Shown here: positions 28,069-45,916 of the stretch, piece after piece
How the letters are laid out: each line of letters opens with the position of its first letter
How positions within the stretch are numbered: the first letter of the stretch is position 1
Assembly: GCA_902729315.2 (NCBI GenBank)
Contig: LR746278.1
Location: 637,501-701,500, forward strand
Length of the DNA: 64,000 nt
Source of the DNA: Spirodela intermedia
Taxonomy: Eukaryota; Streptophyta; Magnoliopsida; Alismatales; Araceae
Reading direction: 5' to 3'
The notes under the pieces: model-generated
What the model was told of the DNA's origin: nothing
Database searches by the model: none
The model's input: the letters and a program-made list of their open reading frames with translations, nothing else
Made by a program: the position numbers and the translations under genes

Positions 28069-29342
28069 AATGTTTGGTAAGAACCTTAGGAAGCGGATGT
28101 GTAAAGAATTTCAGGTTAAGCCAATTGGACAGCTTGAAGAACTAAGTACGTCAAGCTGTAGTCTAAATGACTATTTTTTTTGGTATCCTTATCCTCAATT
28201 ATGTTTAGAAGATATTATATTTTCATACCAATTTCCTATAAGTTATCCAGTTCACCTCCTAATATAAATCTTACTCGTCAACTAAGATCTTCATAATATG
28301 CATCTGTAATACATATTCAATAAAAACAACTACAAAAAAATGTCTTCTTTTATAAATTACCAGAAAAGGTCACTAATGAAAATGATAAATATATCAATAC
28401 GACCTCTAATATTTTATTATCACTAGCCCTTTAAGTATGGCACCCATTTTCACCCTAGAAACAATGTTTAAAGAAAAATGAATTCCCTTACCCCCCCCCC
28501 CCCCCTCCCAACCCCCCAATTTCTCTCCTTCAAATTAGTTAAGAAATATTATTTAATAGTTAAAGAGCACATCTCATTTGTGGAAGAGTTTTCACTGTAT
28601 GCACAAAAAGCTGTTTTACACAAGGCATGTGGCATTTAACAATCAAATAAATAGATTGTGAAGCCAAAACAATCATAATAGACCGTGAATTAAAATCTAT
28701 TGAGATCTATCTAGAATTTAATTAAACGAAGAGTACCAAAGTTGTGTTTCTACTTTCAAATATGTAAGTATTGTAAAGTATGTCCTATTTGTGTGATGCT
28801 AAGCGAAAATATAATATGTGACGCTAAAGTAGACGATCATTGACTTTGATGCAATAATATACTTTTTGGATATACAACTCAAAACAAAAGGGGAAAATAA
28901 AATCGAGTAGCCTCTTCTTTAAAACTTAGTATATTCATTTTTCTTTAATGTAAAGTTGTTCTCACTCAAGACCCACAATACCAAAGGGTTCGGGCTTCCG
29001 ATGACTGTGACCCCACCATTACTCATCTCGACATTGGATTCCTATAAAACTGATACCCCCACATTCTGTATATGAGATGCGCAACCGTAAAGTTTTACAA
29101 TCTGTCCAAGTAATTTTTTTCATGCTGTTCTGCGTATATCTCGTCATAATAATGCTACTTATCAGTTGAGATAAAGTGATGGATTGCTAGAAGAAAACAT
29201 AAGTTGACAGTAAAATATAACTAGTCAAAACAACTAGTTTACAATCCGGCGCTTGATCCCAAAGCCGACACACAGCCCCCCTCATGAACGATTAGCTCGG
29301 AGGGAGATCCGCCGAGGCAACAACGCTGAGTTCTGGCAAGCT
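28069..29342 (-). repeat. Block D, first copy: 3' flank of Lhcb1 copy 5
   Basis: Collinear with 52490-53706 downstream of copy 8: anchors AAGAACCTTAGGAAG, GATATTATATTTTCATACCAATTTCC, ATTATCACTAGCCCT, TCGTCATAATA and GACAGTAAAATATAACTAGTC. It includes a pure C run of about 16 at 28491-28506, where the other copy has a short mixed run. Only the last 150 bases also match the 3' flank of copy 6. No functional gene. Confidence 0.75.
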
Positions 29343-30460
<1,118 letters not shown>

Positions 30461-30765
30461 ATACGAGTCCTTGTTCCATTTTTTATCCTTCTTTCCCTTG
30501 ACACGCGCGTCTCCTATTGCCCGCCGCTCCACGATTTCGTCGAAATAAGGCCTTACGAAAAATCAGAATATCGGTTATCACTTTCTACCACTTTCTATAA
30601 CAATTTCAAAAGATCAAAAAATTAGAAACTAGGGAACACATTAAGATAAATATACAAGAATTATGATTTTTGAAATATGAGGTACTTTGGTTATCCTAAA
30701 CTTCAAAAAAACTCAAATTTCCATGTTGTCACATAACTATCCACTTTAATTTTCTTAGCTATATT

Positions 30766-31245
30766 TTTCCACTACCAATTACACGAATTAAAGTCATCGA
30801 AATGTTGGAGAATAGGGGACCCTCCAAGACAATGTCCTTCACAATCACAATCCCACGTCAAAGGCTGAACCATTTAATTAAATTCGATTATGTGGTTACA
30901 AACAAATGAGTAGATGGGCACATCTATTTATGTGCCAAAAATAAAATCTCTATCAATGTATGATGCGTGAGTGGTGCGTTAGTCCCACACAAGAGTGCCG
31001 GCCAAGTGAATTTTATATGACCACTACCAATTACACTAATCAAATTCATCGAAATGTTCAAGAATGGGACGGGCCCTCCAAGATATTCATCCCATCACAA
31101 TATTACAGCGAAGAGTGATCCATTTAATTAAGTTAGATTAAGTGGTGACAAATAAATACATAGCTGGGAAAAAAATGTCCGCATCTATGAATGTATGATG
31201 CAGGTGTAGTGATTCAGTCTTATACGAGAGTGCCAACATTGTCAA
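30766..31245. repeat. Degenerate tandem duplication of about 240 bp
   Basis: Unit 1 at about 30766-31019 and unit 2 at about 31020-31245 share CCACTACCAATTACAC, CATCGAAATGTT, CCATTTAATTAA, AATGTATGATGC and AGAGTGCC in the same order. Non-coding; function unknown. The flanking DNA at 30461-30765 and 31246-31640 shows nothing recognisable. Confidence 0.7.
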
Positions 31246-31640
31246 CTAACCAAAAAAGGAGATGTAGCTTGTGTCGCCACTTTCATCCTGCGAATTTGAA
31301 AGTGCCACTAGCACCTTCACCTCCATCTTTGACTTAATTAATCTACGGTGAAATATTACGTTTAGAAAGTTCTTTATATTCTCATGAACTAATTGTCTAA
31401 TACCAAGAAACAAATAATTTCTGCAACATCTCTCTCTCCCTCCACTCTCAAAAAGATAAAGTTGACATCGGAGGTAATTGCATCAAAGCCAACGCCTACC
31501 ATTAAATATAATAATCATGCTCTGACGGGAGCTCAGCGTTTCCTAACATGGTTGGTTGAACGTTACTACTCTTAATGCTATTATGCTCATATCTCCGAAG
31601 AATAATAATAATTATAATCATTTGGGACGAGGGGATGAAA

Positions 31641-31789
31641 GGCCGGAAGAATTCGACATAAATTGACAGTAAAATATAACTAGTCAAAACAAATAGTTTA
31701 CAATCCCAAAGCCGACACACTCCCTCCCTCATGAACGATTAGCTCGGAGGGAGATCCGCCGAGGCAACGACGCGCAGATCCGGCAAGCT
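31641..31789 (-). repeat. 3' flank of Lhcb1 copy 6
   Basis: The sequence from about 31641 (GGCCGGAAGAATTCGACATAA) to the stop of copy 6 matches 53550-53706 after copy 8 and, less fully, 29200-29342 after copy 5. Probable 3' UTR. Confidence 0.75.
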
Positions 31790-33475
<1,686 letters not shown>

Positions 33476-36400
33476 CCGCCACGTCTCAAGACCCCAAATA
33501 TTTCTTGAGGAGCTTGTCTCATTTATTTTAAGAATCTTGTATCCTTGCCAAATTTATTTTGTTACACTTTGGACTGGTCCTACGATACAATCTGCCCAAG
33601 TATAATATGTTTTGAAAGATTATTAATGACAATAAGATCCCTAATGGTTGTTATTGTTATATGAGCAACAACTTAAGTGTCACCTAAATTAACATGGTCA
33701 TCTAAAAATTTAATGACAACCTTTCTAACCACTAACAAAATTGTATAGGAAAAATGTTTCCTTTCATGGAAATCTCAACAAAAGTACTATTTGCTGAGCC
33801 CAATCATCATTGAATCTGGAGAAACGTCAGTGAACATTTTCAGTTTCTAGGAAGTCTCCATAGTGTTATTCCATGAAAAAGTATATCATTGTTTAAGCAA
33901 GGTACATTTGCCAAAAAGTGCCAATGTCTAAATATACATGTCATCTCACAAAATATTATACAATAATGTTATCCATAAACGTTTTCATTGAGTAAACTTT
34001 TACATCAGATCTCAAGGAATCATCATCGCTTATGTTTTCTTTGCGATTAGCATTCACCTCTTTGTAGGAAAGCCAACTCTAATTTGGGATAGAAACATAC
34101 CTCACCCTTGGATTATTTCAGAACCACTATGCTTCTCCATTATTTTAATGCCCATATCCTTTAGTTATACTAATTTAGATTCTTAATATTTAGGACTTTG
34201 AGACACCTTAGTTGCACCCAACAGTAACTCTTGATGGGTGGATATAGTCTGGCCTAAATACAAAACAATCTAAAATCTACTATTACCATAACACTTTTAC
34301 ACTCATTAGTGCATAAATAAAATACTACCGTTATTGATTTAGAGCTTGAGTCCTTAAAATATAATGAGTTAAATAACTACTCATGAAAATAATGTGAAAA
34401 TGGTGCATATGTGTCGAGAAAAGGGTGCTGACCTTACTATTGTTGTATGAGTTTAAATTCCCATACTGTAAATGTAAGAATGCTCAAAAGTGGTCACCCA
34501 CACTCATTCTAACATGTATTTCTCACTATTTTAGTACTTTGTTATTTTCTTATTTCTAATCTATTGTTGCACCTACAATATTAATGAATTAACTCATAAA
34601 GTAAAATTCACCCATTTTCTAAAAAAATAGAAGGGTTATGCATCAATTCAATAATGAGTCGTTTGTTTGTACAAACTTTTCTAAATTTCATGTTCATAAA
34701 ACAAAATTTGAAAATATAAGTAATTATTTTACGCTTTCATTGCTTTTGCCAATATCATAACAAGATAGGTTCTAAAAGCTAACAACCACTTCTAAGGGAA
34801 ATTAACTATCCTCTTGAACCTCTAGTATATGATGCTTGACACACGAAAAACCAAGGACCCATAACCCATGACAAGCAATGAGATTTACAATTGGTCCTCT
34901 TCCTTCACTTGGAAACTAAGAATGCTTTATGTGAACTACCTGAGCATAGAAGACTCTAGTGAGAAGGTGGTAGTTGATGACCGTCCTATTTCTTTATCCA
35001 CATAGGGTACTATTCCACTACGAGAAGCACGTGAACTCTATGATAGTGGGCTAATGACTAATGAGAAGGCTTCACTATATTAATGTATTTTTCCTTCCCT
35101 TTCCTTTGTTTGCTTTTCTCTTCTTTTAAATGTTAGCTAAGTGTTATTTCTGCTGATTTTTAGAGAAGACCTTTTCTAAGATTTTAATGTCTATTCTAAT
35201 GTACACATGTCAAGTGAGACATACTGATGTTTAGAATAGTTTGGTAAGATGCAAAACCCACTTCACTAGTTAAACCTCTCATTGGATATGTAGACTATCT
35301 TCCTTGAGGTACCAATCAAAACATTAAAAGAAATTTGTGATCTCAATTACCAAATAAATGTCCAAGGCTTTCTCCATAACCAGACTGCACAAAACGCAGT
35401 ATGAAATTTAAATGAAGCAAAAAGTCTGCCCCTGAAGAATGTTTGGAGCGTTGGAATGCACGACTCAATCTAATTCAGGGCTTGGATCATTGTGACAACT
35501 TGATCACAAAAGCTTCTACATTCTTTAGTCTTGATTGATCTCAATTGTACTTGAAGGAAGGCAAAATTATGTAATATGTAATTAGTATACACTGACGTGA
35601 ATTAAGTCTTTAAGCTAAATATCATGAAATCACCACCACTAACTTTTCCTTTTATTTAATCTTATCATATAGATCTATCTTCCTTGTTTTTGTTGAAGTC
35701 ACCGGGTTTCTTTCAATAATAAGCTTCTGAATTAAAATGTTAGCAATTTCTTTGTAGCAAAATAAATCAAGCAACCACTAACACCTCTCATTCCATCACT
35801 TTAGCGTCCATATGATCACACACTGAATTAAGGTGTCACCAATATTTCTTTTTAGGTGATGCACAAGCAAAGTCTCATTTTTTTTCCTTTGATGTCTCTC
35901 CTACACTATTTATGTTCCCGACATATTTTTCAATTCGTTATGATTTATATTCTGTTCGTAAATTTATAAATCGTTAGACGCATCCGTGAGTAAATTTATA
36001 TAAAAAAGTACGACATCATATGAACTAAAATTTAGTCAAAATTATGTATCATAAGTTCTATCATGGACGTGTTATAAGTTATTGTATAATGAGTGTTTAA
36101 TCCACTGAAATTATTGGTACGAAATAAATATGAGGAAGCATGTCAAATCGTCACAAGAATAGATGTCAATCACAAAATCAGAGCATCCCACCTTCATTGC
36201 TTCTATTGGTAATGGAAAAAGAATGGAAAACTATGTACCGGCAATACAACAGAGCTATTGTTGTGTTCATATGAATGCTTAAGGACCCAGAAACGACATC
36301 CCATTGGCAGAGTAGGCAGGCTAACAAACGTGAGCCCCTTACACACTTGATGGAAATCCGTGGTCATGCTTCATTTGACCCAATATGACACAAAATCAAT

Positions 36401-36771
36401 GGGAACCTATAGCTAATAGTACTGTATGATTTGATAGGGCCACCATAGGCATTCCATCTATAAGCGAGTTTCGGGGCACGCACATTTCCCTTAAGGCTAG
36501 TCATCCACGTTCGCCTGAGTTCTTCACAAGGCCACAGTCCCCCATATACGCCATAACTGGACCGTGGCGCGATTCAGAGAGAACTTGGGCAAAAGAGACG
36601 ACTTAGGGGATGGAGTGGGGGGATAAAGTAAAGAAGACTTGTAGCAAAAAAATATACAGGAACATTTCTGATAGATAGTTTACAACCATGAACGACCACA
36701 AAAACCCACCCTGTCATCTACCCCAGGCAGAAACCTCGAGAGCTGACCTCCATTTCAGGGGCTCATCGGGC
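33476..36771 (-). repeat. Spacer B, inverted counterpart of spacer A
   Basis: Collinear in reverse with 11843-18500 once elements 1 and 2 are removed, and direct with spacer C (55440-59028). It holds the empty sites for element 2 (near 33505-33520) and element 1 (near 33865-33885). No functional gene. The final 200 bases are the 3' UTR and flank of copy 7. Confidence 0.8.
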
Positions 36772-37925
<1,154 letters not shown>

Positions 37926-38965
37926 CAATCTCAAAAGTAATAGAAAATATTATTGTAATTAAATATGGCTGAAAACCAGCTTTGACGATATAAGGGAAAT
38001 TGTGATGTAATAGAATGAGAGTAATTTGCTGTAAGGATCTGGCCAATAAGACTGTCAAGATTTAACAAATGCCTTAAATATACCTCAAACCAGAAATATT
38101 TGTGGATTGTAGATGCCTCACATCCCGTAAAAAGATACCTCGTATGCAACTATCTCCAGTCGGTAATCAACCTTCTATCTGATATATAATCCACCTCGAA
38201 TATAACCTATATCTTGTTTTTTAGTTTCCAAGAACAACCATTGTGCTCCCACATTTCCCTCTTGTTTCCGCCGCAAACAGGCTCTACTACAATGTTCTCG
38301 TTGCTGTCTTATTCCCACCAAGAACCTGAAATAATCAAGTGGGACATCAAATAGGAGGGAGAGAATGAGAATAAGTTTTTGGACAGAAAGTGTGCGTAGG
38401 AGAGAAAGAACCCTGGATCGCAAGGGCTTTTTCATGCCTAGCTGTGTTAACTAAAAATAAAATTCGAACAGATTTTTTACTCTCCCCACACAGGAGAGAG
38501 TTGCATATTTACCCTTTTATTTGAGCCGAAAGTTTGTCCGAACAGAAGAGGCTACACTACTTTATTTTTGGAAATATTCTAAGCCTAGAGTAGTTGAAAT
38601 ATTAAGTTACGTCTCCACAATATTTATATTGGTGAATATCTTAGCTAACCTTCTATTGATGACGTTGGTTTTGTTACATGTGAAAATTTATTTATTGAAT
38701 ATTGAGTCATTATATATTTCATGCATTTATATCATATATGCAATATGATAAATGTGAAATCATATGAGTTATATTTATTGATTTCGTAATCATGTAACTA
38801 ACAATAGAAACTGAGGTGTTAATATTTAAGATATAAAGATTCTTTGCAATAGAAATATCTGATAGTTAATCAATATATATCAAGGAATCACCATTTGATA
38901 AAAGGATGTATACATGGTTCAATCAGTATAGTTACATCGTGATCATGATATAACAAATCCTGAAA
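37926..38965. other. Upstream spacer of copy 7
   Basis: 37926-38215 and about 38520-38640 are related to 25691-26080. About 38220-38515 is an extra segment without a recognised identity. 38640-38965 is AT-rich with no recognisable content. An 86-codon minus-strand frame at 38175-38435 has no family signature. Confidence 0.45.
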
Positions 38966-39917
38966 TGCAATGCAACATATAGTATCCTAAATGAACTTCA
39001 ACAGTTTCCTACACACTCATGTGGATGAGTTGTTAAAAGAGTTCAAAAGATACTTGGCCCAAATAAGTCTCGAACTTAACATTTATATGGTGACACATTA
39101 TCAGCTTACATGGATGAAAACTCAGCATGAACATCATTGTTTGCTCAATAATGAAAAGAAATGTTATTCAGCATCAAGTAAGGAAGGTCCAATATAAATT
39201 TCATATCAAGCAAACAAGAAAATAAGAACTTTTGAAATGTGCAAGGATCAAAGGTTGTTACTACACATTCTACAAAAGGGTAAGTTTTTGAACAAGTTTC
39301 CTAAACATTTGGGACCCTGTCAAATAGAAAAAATTATTAAAGGACGACTGCTAATATATAAGAAGAGACTTGAAAAGCAGAAGTAAGATCTTTATGTGAA
39401 TATCCAAGTGAGAATTTCAAACTCTTCCTATTAGATACATCAATGACGAACAAAAAGCTACATCCTAATCTACGTTAGACTTCAGCAACTTGAACAACAT
39501 CTGATTCAAAGGAGAATGTTTTCCATCAGGCCTTAAGATAATTGAGTGGTGAGGAAAGAGGTTGTTAAGTGAAGGGATGAGGTGTTGGTAGCTTATTTTT
39601 GCCCTAAAAAGGTAGAGTCACTGTGGAGATGAACTTGAGTAGTTGAGTGACTGACCTCATGAATGTTAGCATGTATTTCCTGTGTAGAATAGAGAAATAT
39701 CAATAGGAGAACTCCTCTAGGACTAGACATAGCTGGGAGAGGGATGAACTAGTATAAAACTATTGGTGTCTCTAATGAGAGGGGGTTACACACACACATG
39801 TCAACACATCTAGCAGTCCCATATAGATAATTAACTAGAAATAAAAATAACTGAAAACATTACAAACCCAATTCACCCTCCCTTCTTGGAGTTTCATCTA
39901 GCCCTATAGTTCCAACA
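38966..39917 (+). repeat. Long repeat R1, probable LTR of copia relic 1
   Basis: About 950 bp, repeated as R2 (41977-42040 plus 49166-50045). Starts near TGCAACATATAG and ends AGTTCCAACA. The right part carries a U5-like order on +: AGGACTAGACATAG, then GAACTAGTATAAAA, then CCAATTCACCCTCCC, as in SIRE-type copia LTRs. No target duplication was found. Confidence 0.6.
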
Positions 39918-41976
39918 CCTAAGAATGAATGATAACGTCAAACACTAGATCAGTTCTCAAGGAAAATATTCATATGGCCTTTACTTCACAAATTGAACCT
40001 AAGAATATAACTAATACACTTATGGATGTTGATTGGATGGATGTTATGTATGATAAATTAGAAAAAATTGATATGAATGATGTTTGGTGCTTAGTTCCAA
40101 GACTTGATCATCAAAATGTAATTATAAAAAAATGGGTATTTAAAAATAAAGTAAATAAACAAGGTACAGTAAGAAATAAAGTAAGATTTGTTGCAGAAAG
40201 TTATGTTTAAGAAAAAGGAATAGTTATTAGGAAACTTATGCACTAGTAGCTAAACTTGGTGCTATTATAATTTTTGTTCCATTTTCTTTTGCTAATAATT
40301 TTAAATAATATCAAATAGATATTTAGAGTGCTTTTATTAATGAATTGATTAAGGAATAAGTTTCTGTATAATAGCTCCTTGGTTTAGAAAATTTATATTA
40401 TTTTAATCATGTGTATAGACTTAAGAAAGCTCTATTTTGATTAAAGTAAGCTCCAAGAGCTTAGTATAAAAGTTGAGTTGATTTCTACTAGAAAATAATT
40501 TCCAAAGAAGAAATGTGGATACAAATTTATTTATGAGAAAAAAAATTGATTGTGCAAATATATGTTAATAACATTATATTTGAAGCAACAAATGAAGTAT
40601 CATACAATGAATTCTCCTCATTAATGAAAAATAATTCAAAATGAGTATGATAGGAGAATTAAATTTCATTTGACAATTAGATAATAGAATTATCATTTCT
40701 CAAGAGAAATATAAAAAATAATTACTTGGAGAATACAAAATGAAAGATTTGAAGTCTAAGAGAATGCCTATGAGTATCAGTTCTAAATTGGACTCAGATG
40801 AAAAAGAAAAAGAAGTAAATAGAAAGAATTTTAGAGGAATGATTAGATATTTATTATATTTAACTAGTAATAGGTTTGATATTTTATTTAATGTATACTT
40901 GTGTACAAGATATTAAAGTAATTTTTAAGAATCACACCTTATGATAGTGATTTGGGTTTTTAGATATTTAATTAGAATAAAAACCTTAGGTGTACAATAT
41001 CCCAAAAACCAAAATGTAAATCCTTAAGATATTATGATTCAGATTTTTCAGTATGTAGACAATTAGAAAAGTATTAGTAGATCATGTCTATTTCAAGGCT
41101 AATGCTTCATTTCTTGGAATTCAAAGAAACAAAATTCTACTACATTATTTACAGCTGAAGTTGAATATATATTAGTCGATAGTTGTTGTGCACATATAAT
41201 TTGGCTAATATATCAACTAAAAACTTATAATTAAAGTTATAAAGAGTACACTGAAATTAGACATCATTTTATCAAGGATCATATACAAAACATAGATAAC
41301 AAACCAGACTTTATTGAAGTATCAAAATAATTAGTTGATCTATTTACAAAACCCTTCTCTAAGGAAAGATTTAATTCAACTATTTTTGAACTTGGTATGT
41401 GGAGATTGAGTAATATTTTAATCTTAGTTCTTATTTAAAAAATAAAATAATGATTATGTCATGATTTATTTTCATGTGTTTACATATCATCATTATCTTT
41501 CCTATTTTTTGCTAATATGTACATGTTTGTGTCAATACATGATATAATGAGATTTTTGGATTTCATTGTATGACTAAAGTAAAGTGAGGAACATGTTTTT
41601 ATGTTTTCACATACCTTCAAAAGATTGAATATTATCGCTTTACCCCTCCCTTTCTCCATAAAAAGTTGAAGCTTTGCTTTTTCAAATCATTTTAAATTGT
41701 TTCTTCTCTCTCCTCTCTCCCACTTTAAAAAATTCCTTCTTTCCTCTTGATCAAGAATCCCCCAAGAACTCTTCACAAGGGCTTGAACTCAAGCTTTGAT
41801 AAGGCTCTTGCATTAGAATAAAGGTATTTCATTTTCTTGCATTGTGTCATACATTGTTAGATAGTAGATGGTCTACTCTTCCCATTCATCCTTCTAAAGC
41901 CTATAGACACCCCAACATGTTGATGAAAGACAAAAACAAAGAGGTTATCAATAACCTCTAATAGTTGAACTTTAAA
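39918..41976 (+). mobile_element. Ty1/copia relic 1, reverse transcriptase to RNase H
   Basis: 39929-40210 reads as the start of a copia RT (TRSVLKEN, AFTSQIEPKNI, DVDWMDVMYDKLEKIDMNDVW, WVFKNKVNKQGTVRNKVRFVAE). Further on, through frameshifts: KRMPMSISSKLDSDEKE, RGMIRYLLYLTSNRFDILFN near 40760-40890, YSDSDFS near 41037, and EIRHHFIKDHIQN...DLFTKPFSKERF...FELGMW at 41255-41405. Gag, protease and integrase are missing between R1 and the RT. The 41410-41976 part is non-coding, like the long 3' region of SIRE-type elements. Dead. Confidence 0.85.
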
Positions 41977-44011
41977 TGCAACATCTAGTATTTCTAAATG
42001 AACTTAAATAGTTTACAACAAACTCACATAGATAAGTTATTGTTGACATGAGAAAGAAAAACTTTGGAATTCATATAGTCTCAAAAAATAAAATACATGA
42101 CTTCTATATTAGATAGAGTAGAGATGAAAGAGAGTGAGAGAGAGAGATAATAGGCCCTAATGGACTAGAGTCTAATATCACTATCAAACATTGTCCCTCA
42201 ATTTAGAACATATAAGTCAAATATGTTCAACTTGGTAAATGTGATGTCGTAAGAGATGTCAACTAGACTCTTTGTGAAGACATCGCAAGCTGATGAAATG
42301 ATGCCATATGAAAAATAGAGATAAATCTAGACATAATCTTATCTCGAATGTAGTGATAGTCGATCTCAATATACTTCATATGCTCATAAAAGGTAAGATT
42401 ACTAGCAATAAAGATGATGGCTTGATTTTCACAATGTATGGGTATTAGAGAGGAAGAAATAATGTTGAGATCGTCAAGAAGTGACTAAAGCCATATCATT
42501 TCCTATGTTGTCTCAATCATGACTCGATAATCAGATTCTATACTAGAGTAGGACATCACCCTTTATTTTCAAGATCGCCAGGTGACTAGGTTACTGTCAA
42601 CATATGTGCAATAACCAATAGTAGACTTTTGATCACCCTTATCACCTACATATCTAGCGTTAGAGTAGGTTGCAATATAAAGATGGCCGTGTCACCAATA
42701 AATGAGTCATTTCTTTAAGGATCATTTGATGTAGACAAAGACTCATAGAACTCTCTCTTAATAAACTTGTCGAGGCTTCTACATGAACTGACTTAAGACA
42801 CTAATCATGTACACAATGTTAGGATGAGTTATGGTGAAATATATCAACTTGCCTAATAATTGCCGATACCAATTAGGATCCTCAAGTAAGAGAGATAAAG
42901 TGTCTCAAAATTATAGACGTACTTCTATGGGCAAAGTCTATGACTTGTACCCAAGGAAACTTATCTCCTAAAACATGTTGATGACATACTTCTACTAAGT
43001 GAGAGTGAACTTTTCATCATGATATGTAAACTCAATTTCAAGAAAATACTACGAAGTCCCCAAGTCACAAATATTGAAGTGTTACTGCAAGTAAGCTTTA
43101 GTAGTAGAGATGTCAGCTTCATCACTTCTAGTCACAAGAATATTATTGACATAGATTACAAGAATGATAAGGTTGTCCTCTATCTTCTTCATAAGCACAG
43201 TAAGATCTATAGTGCAAGAGGCGAAGTCGAAGGTGATGAGTAAATCATTAAACTTGATGAATCAAGCATGTAGAATCTGTTTAAGTCCATAAGTGGCACG
43301 ACGTAAGAGACACACCTTCGATGACGCACCTTGAGTAACATATTTAGGAGGTTACTTTATAAAAATCTACTCTGTGAGATCACCATAGAGAAAGGTATTA
43401 AAAATATATAATTGGTGGAGAGACCATGGCTGATTGACAAGCAGAAAGAAGAGCACGCAAATAGAGTTGAGGTAGATGATAGGAGAGAACATCTTAATGT
43501 AGTCGATCCCATATGTTTGTGTGAAGCTCTGAGTAACTAGACGAGCTTTGTGACGAGTGATAGAGCTATCCGACTGATACTTGATGGTAAACACTTACTT
43601 GCACATCATAATATTGACATCGGTCGAGTGCGAAATTAAATCCTAAGTCTTCCGAACAACCAATGTAGCTATCTTTGAATCTACAGCTACCTTCCACATA
43701 GTTACTGATGAAGCCTTAACATATGACTGTGGAAGCGACTCGAAGGTCACAAAGAGGACAAAGGCATAAAAGAGGGAGAAAGATAGTCATAAGAGATAAA
43801 CTAAGAGACGAGATGGTGGGTGCAGGCATGTGTACCTTTGCGGAGGGCTTATAGAGAGATGAAGGTCATCAAGTAGAGCAGTAATCAAAGTCATGGAAGG
43901 GATCGTAGGAGAGGAAGAAGGGAAGATATTGTATATGGAGTAAGAGAAACCATAAGAAACATGGGCTAAAGAGAGGTGTGTGGGGTTAATGACTCTAAAG
44001 AGAATAAATAG

Positions 44012-44285
44012 AAGGGAAGAGAAGTGGGTGGGTCTGCAAGAACAACTAAAAGAGGGAACCCAAGCAAAGGAGATGTAGTGGTCTGAGGAGGAAAAGTCAA
44101 AATAGGTAAGAAGAAAGAAGATTACTCATGGAAAGTGACATTGGCCGAGATCATATAGCAAGGGAAGAGAAGTGGGTGGGTCTGCAAGAACTACTAAAAG
44201 AGGGAACCCAAGCGGAGGAGATGTAGTGGTATGAGGAGGAAAAGTCAAAATAGGTGAGAAGAAAGAAGATTACTCATGAAAATAG
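44012..44285 (-). repeat. Tandem duplication of about 147 bp inside copia element 2
   Basis: The run beginning GGGAAGAGAAGTGGGTGGG occurs at about 44015 and again at about 44162; both continue through AACTACTAAAAGAGGGAACCC-like text to AAGAAGATTACTCATG. The copies differ at few sites, so the duplication is younger than the decay of the element around it. Confidence 0.8.
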
Positions 44286-45916
44286 TGCATCCAAAGATCT
44301 GAGGGGGAAGAGAAAAAAGAGAAGAATTAGGGATAAGCGATGAAGAAGAATGACCCCCCCTAAGAAGAGCTAAGGGAAGTTGATTTTGGAGGTAAGTAAC
44401 AATTAGAAGGGTGTCAACCTAAAGATAATAGGGGACATTTATCTAAAGAAGAAGTGTACGAGTGATGTCAAGGAGCTGGTGATGTTTGTGCTTCACAACA
44501 CTATTCTATTGTAAAGTGTAAGGATATGTGGTCTAGTGAAGGATGCCATGATCATTGCAAAAGGTGCAAAGAGATACTTGGACAAACTTAAGAGTGTTAT
44601 CAATATGAAGAATCTTAGACATAGTTGTGTATTAGATGATAACTTTGGTGATGAATTGGGTAACCATGGTGATGACCTCAAAGTAGTTGCGAAGGAAGTA
44701 GACCCAACTCACATGAGTGTAGTCATCAATAAAAATAATGTCATAGTAATGGTCCAAGATGAAGTAAGTACAAGATGGACTCCATACATCGTAATAGATA
44801 AGGTCAAAGAAAATAGAAGAGAGGATGTCATCACGACTAGGATAAGAAGTACAGTGATGTTTGCCTAGTTGACAAGACTTGCACATAAACTTAGAGAGAG
44901 AAAGTTATGATAAGATTTTTATAATTTAAAGAAACAAGGATGACCTGAATGATGATGTCACAAAAGAGAAGTAGCCGTAGAGGCAACAAAAAAGGCCCAA
45001 AGGTCATATGAGGGTTTGTCAAAAATGAGTTCGTAGACACCTCGCCTATTTTCATGGCCCAAACTAATCCTTTGTCTGGTATACAAATCTTGGAAAGTAC
45101 AGTGAAAGAGAAAGAATGTGACTATACATAGGAAAGCTTGGGTAATAGCATTGATAGAAAGAAGGTTAGTAGAAAAATCAAGAATGTAGAGAACTTGCGT
45201 TAGGTGAAAGGAGGGAGAAATTGAGGTGACATCATGACCTTTGACTAGATAGGTCCGACCATCAACAATGGTCACAAAAGGATGGGTCTAGGTATCAATC
45301 ATGTAGGTGGAGGCCTCTGAATCAATAATCCACAATGTTAAAGAGGAAGCAAAGAGAGCATGTGTATCTAACATGGAGGAGGTCAAAAGTGAGGCAAGAC
45401 TAGAAGAAGTGGAAGCATTAGTACCATTGACGTGGCGAAGGGCGTCAAACTCTGCAAACGTTAAGGTCACGTGGAAGGTAAGAGTCTTATCTAAATATTA
45501 AATATTATCTAAATACTAAAAAAATTCCCTCTTGACAGTGATATATGTTGTATATGTAAATCCTAGATGTAAAAATAGGCATAACTCATCCATGAAAAAG
45601 GTATAGTATAAACCACAAATGGGCGAAAATCCTTATGAAAAAATAAAATAAATAAATAATAACGGACAATGAGATCAAAAAAATGAATCATAAATCATCT
45701 TGAACCCACGTTTGCAAAAAGTACAATCACCATCAAGGTGAGAAGGAGGGGTATCATCTTGAACTCGTGGAGCAGCAACGTCAAAAGCTAAAGGAGTAGA
45801 GGTGGCACTTAGAGAGGAAGAAGAGAAGTGAACAGACATACCAATGGTGACCCAAAGGGCTACTGAGAAGATGGAGGTGAGATCAAGCACGTGATCCCTA
45901 GAGAGAATAGTCCCTC

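Noticed and set aside
39779-39800. Short cacaca repeat as start of a CRISPR-like or satellite array
   Set aside because: Only a few dinucleotide units inside an LTR; no regularly spaced repeats anywhere in the window.
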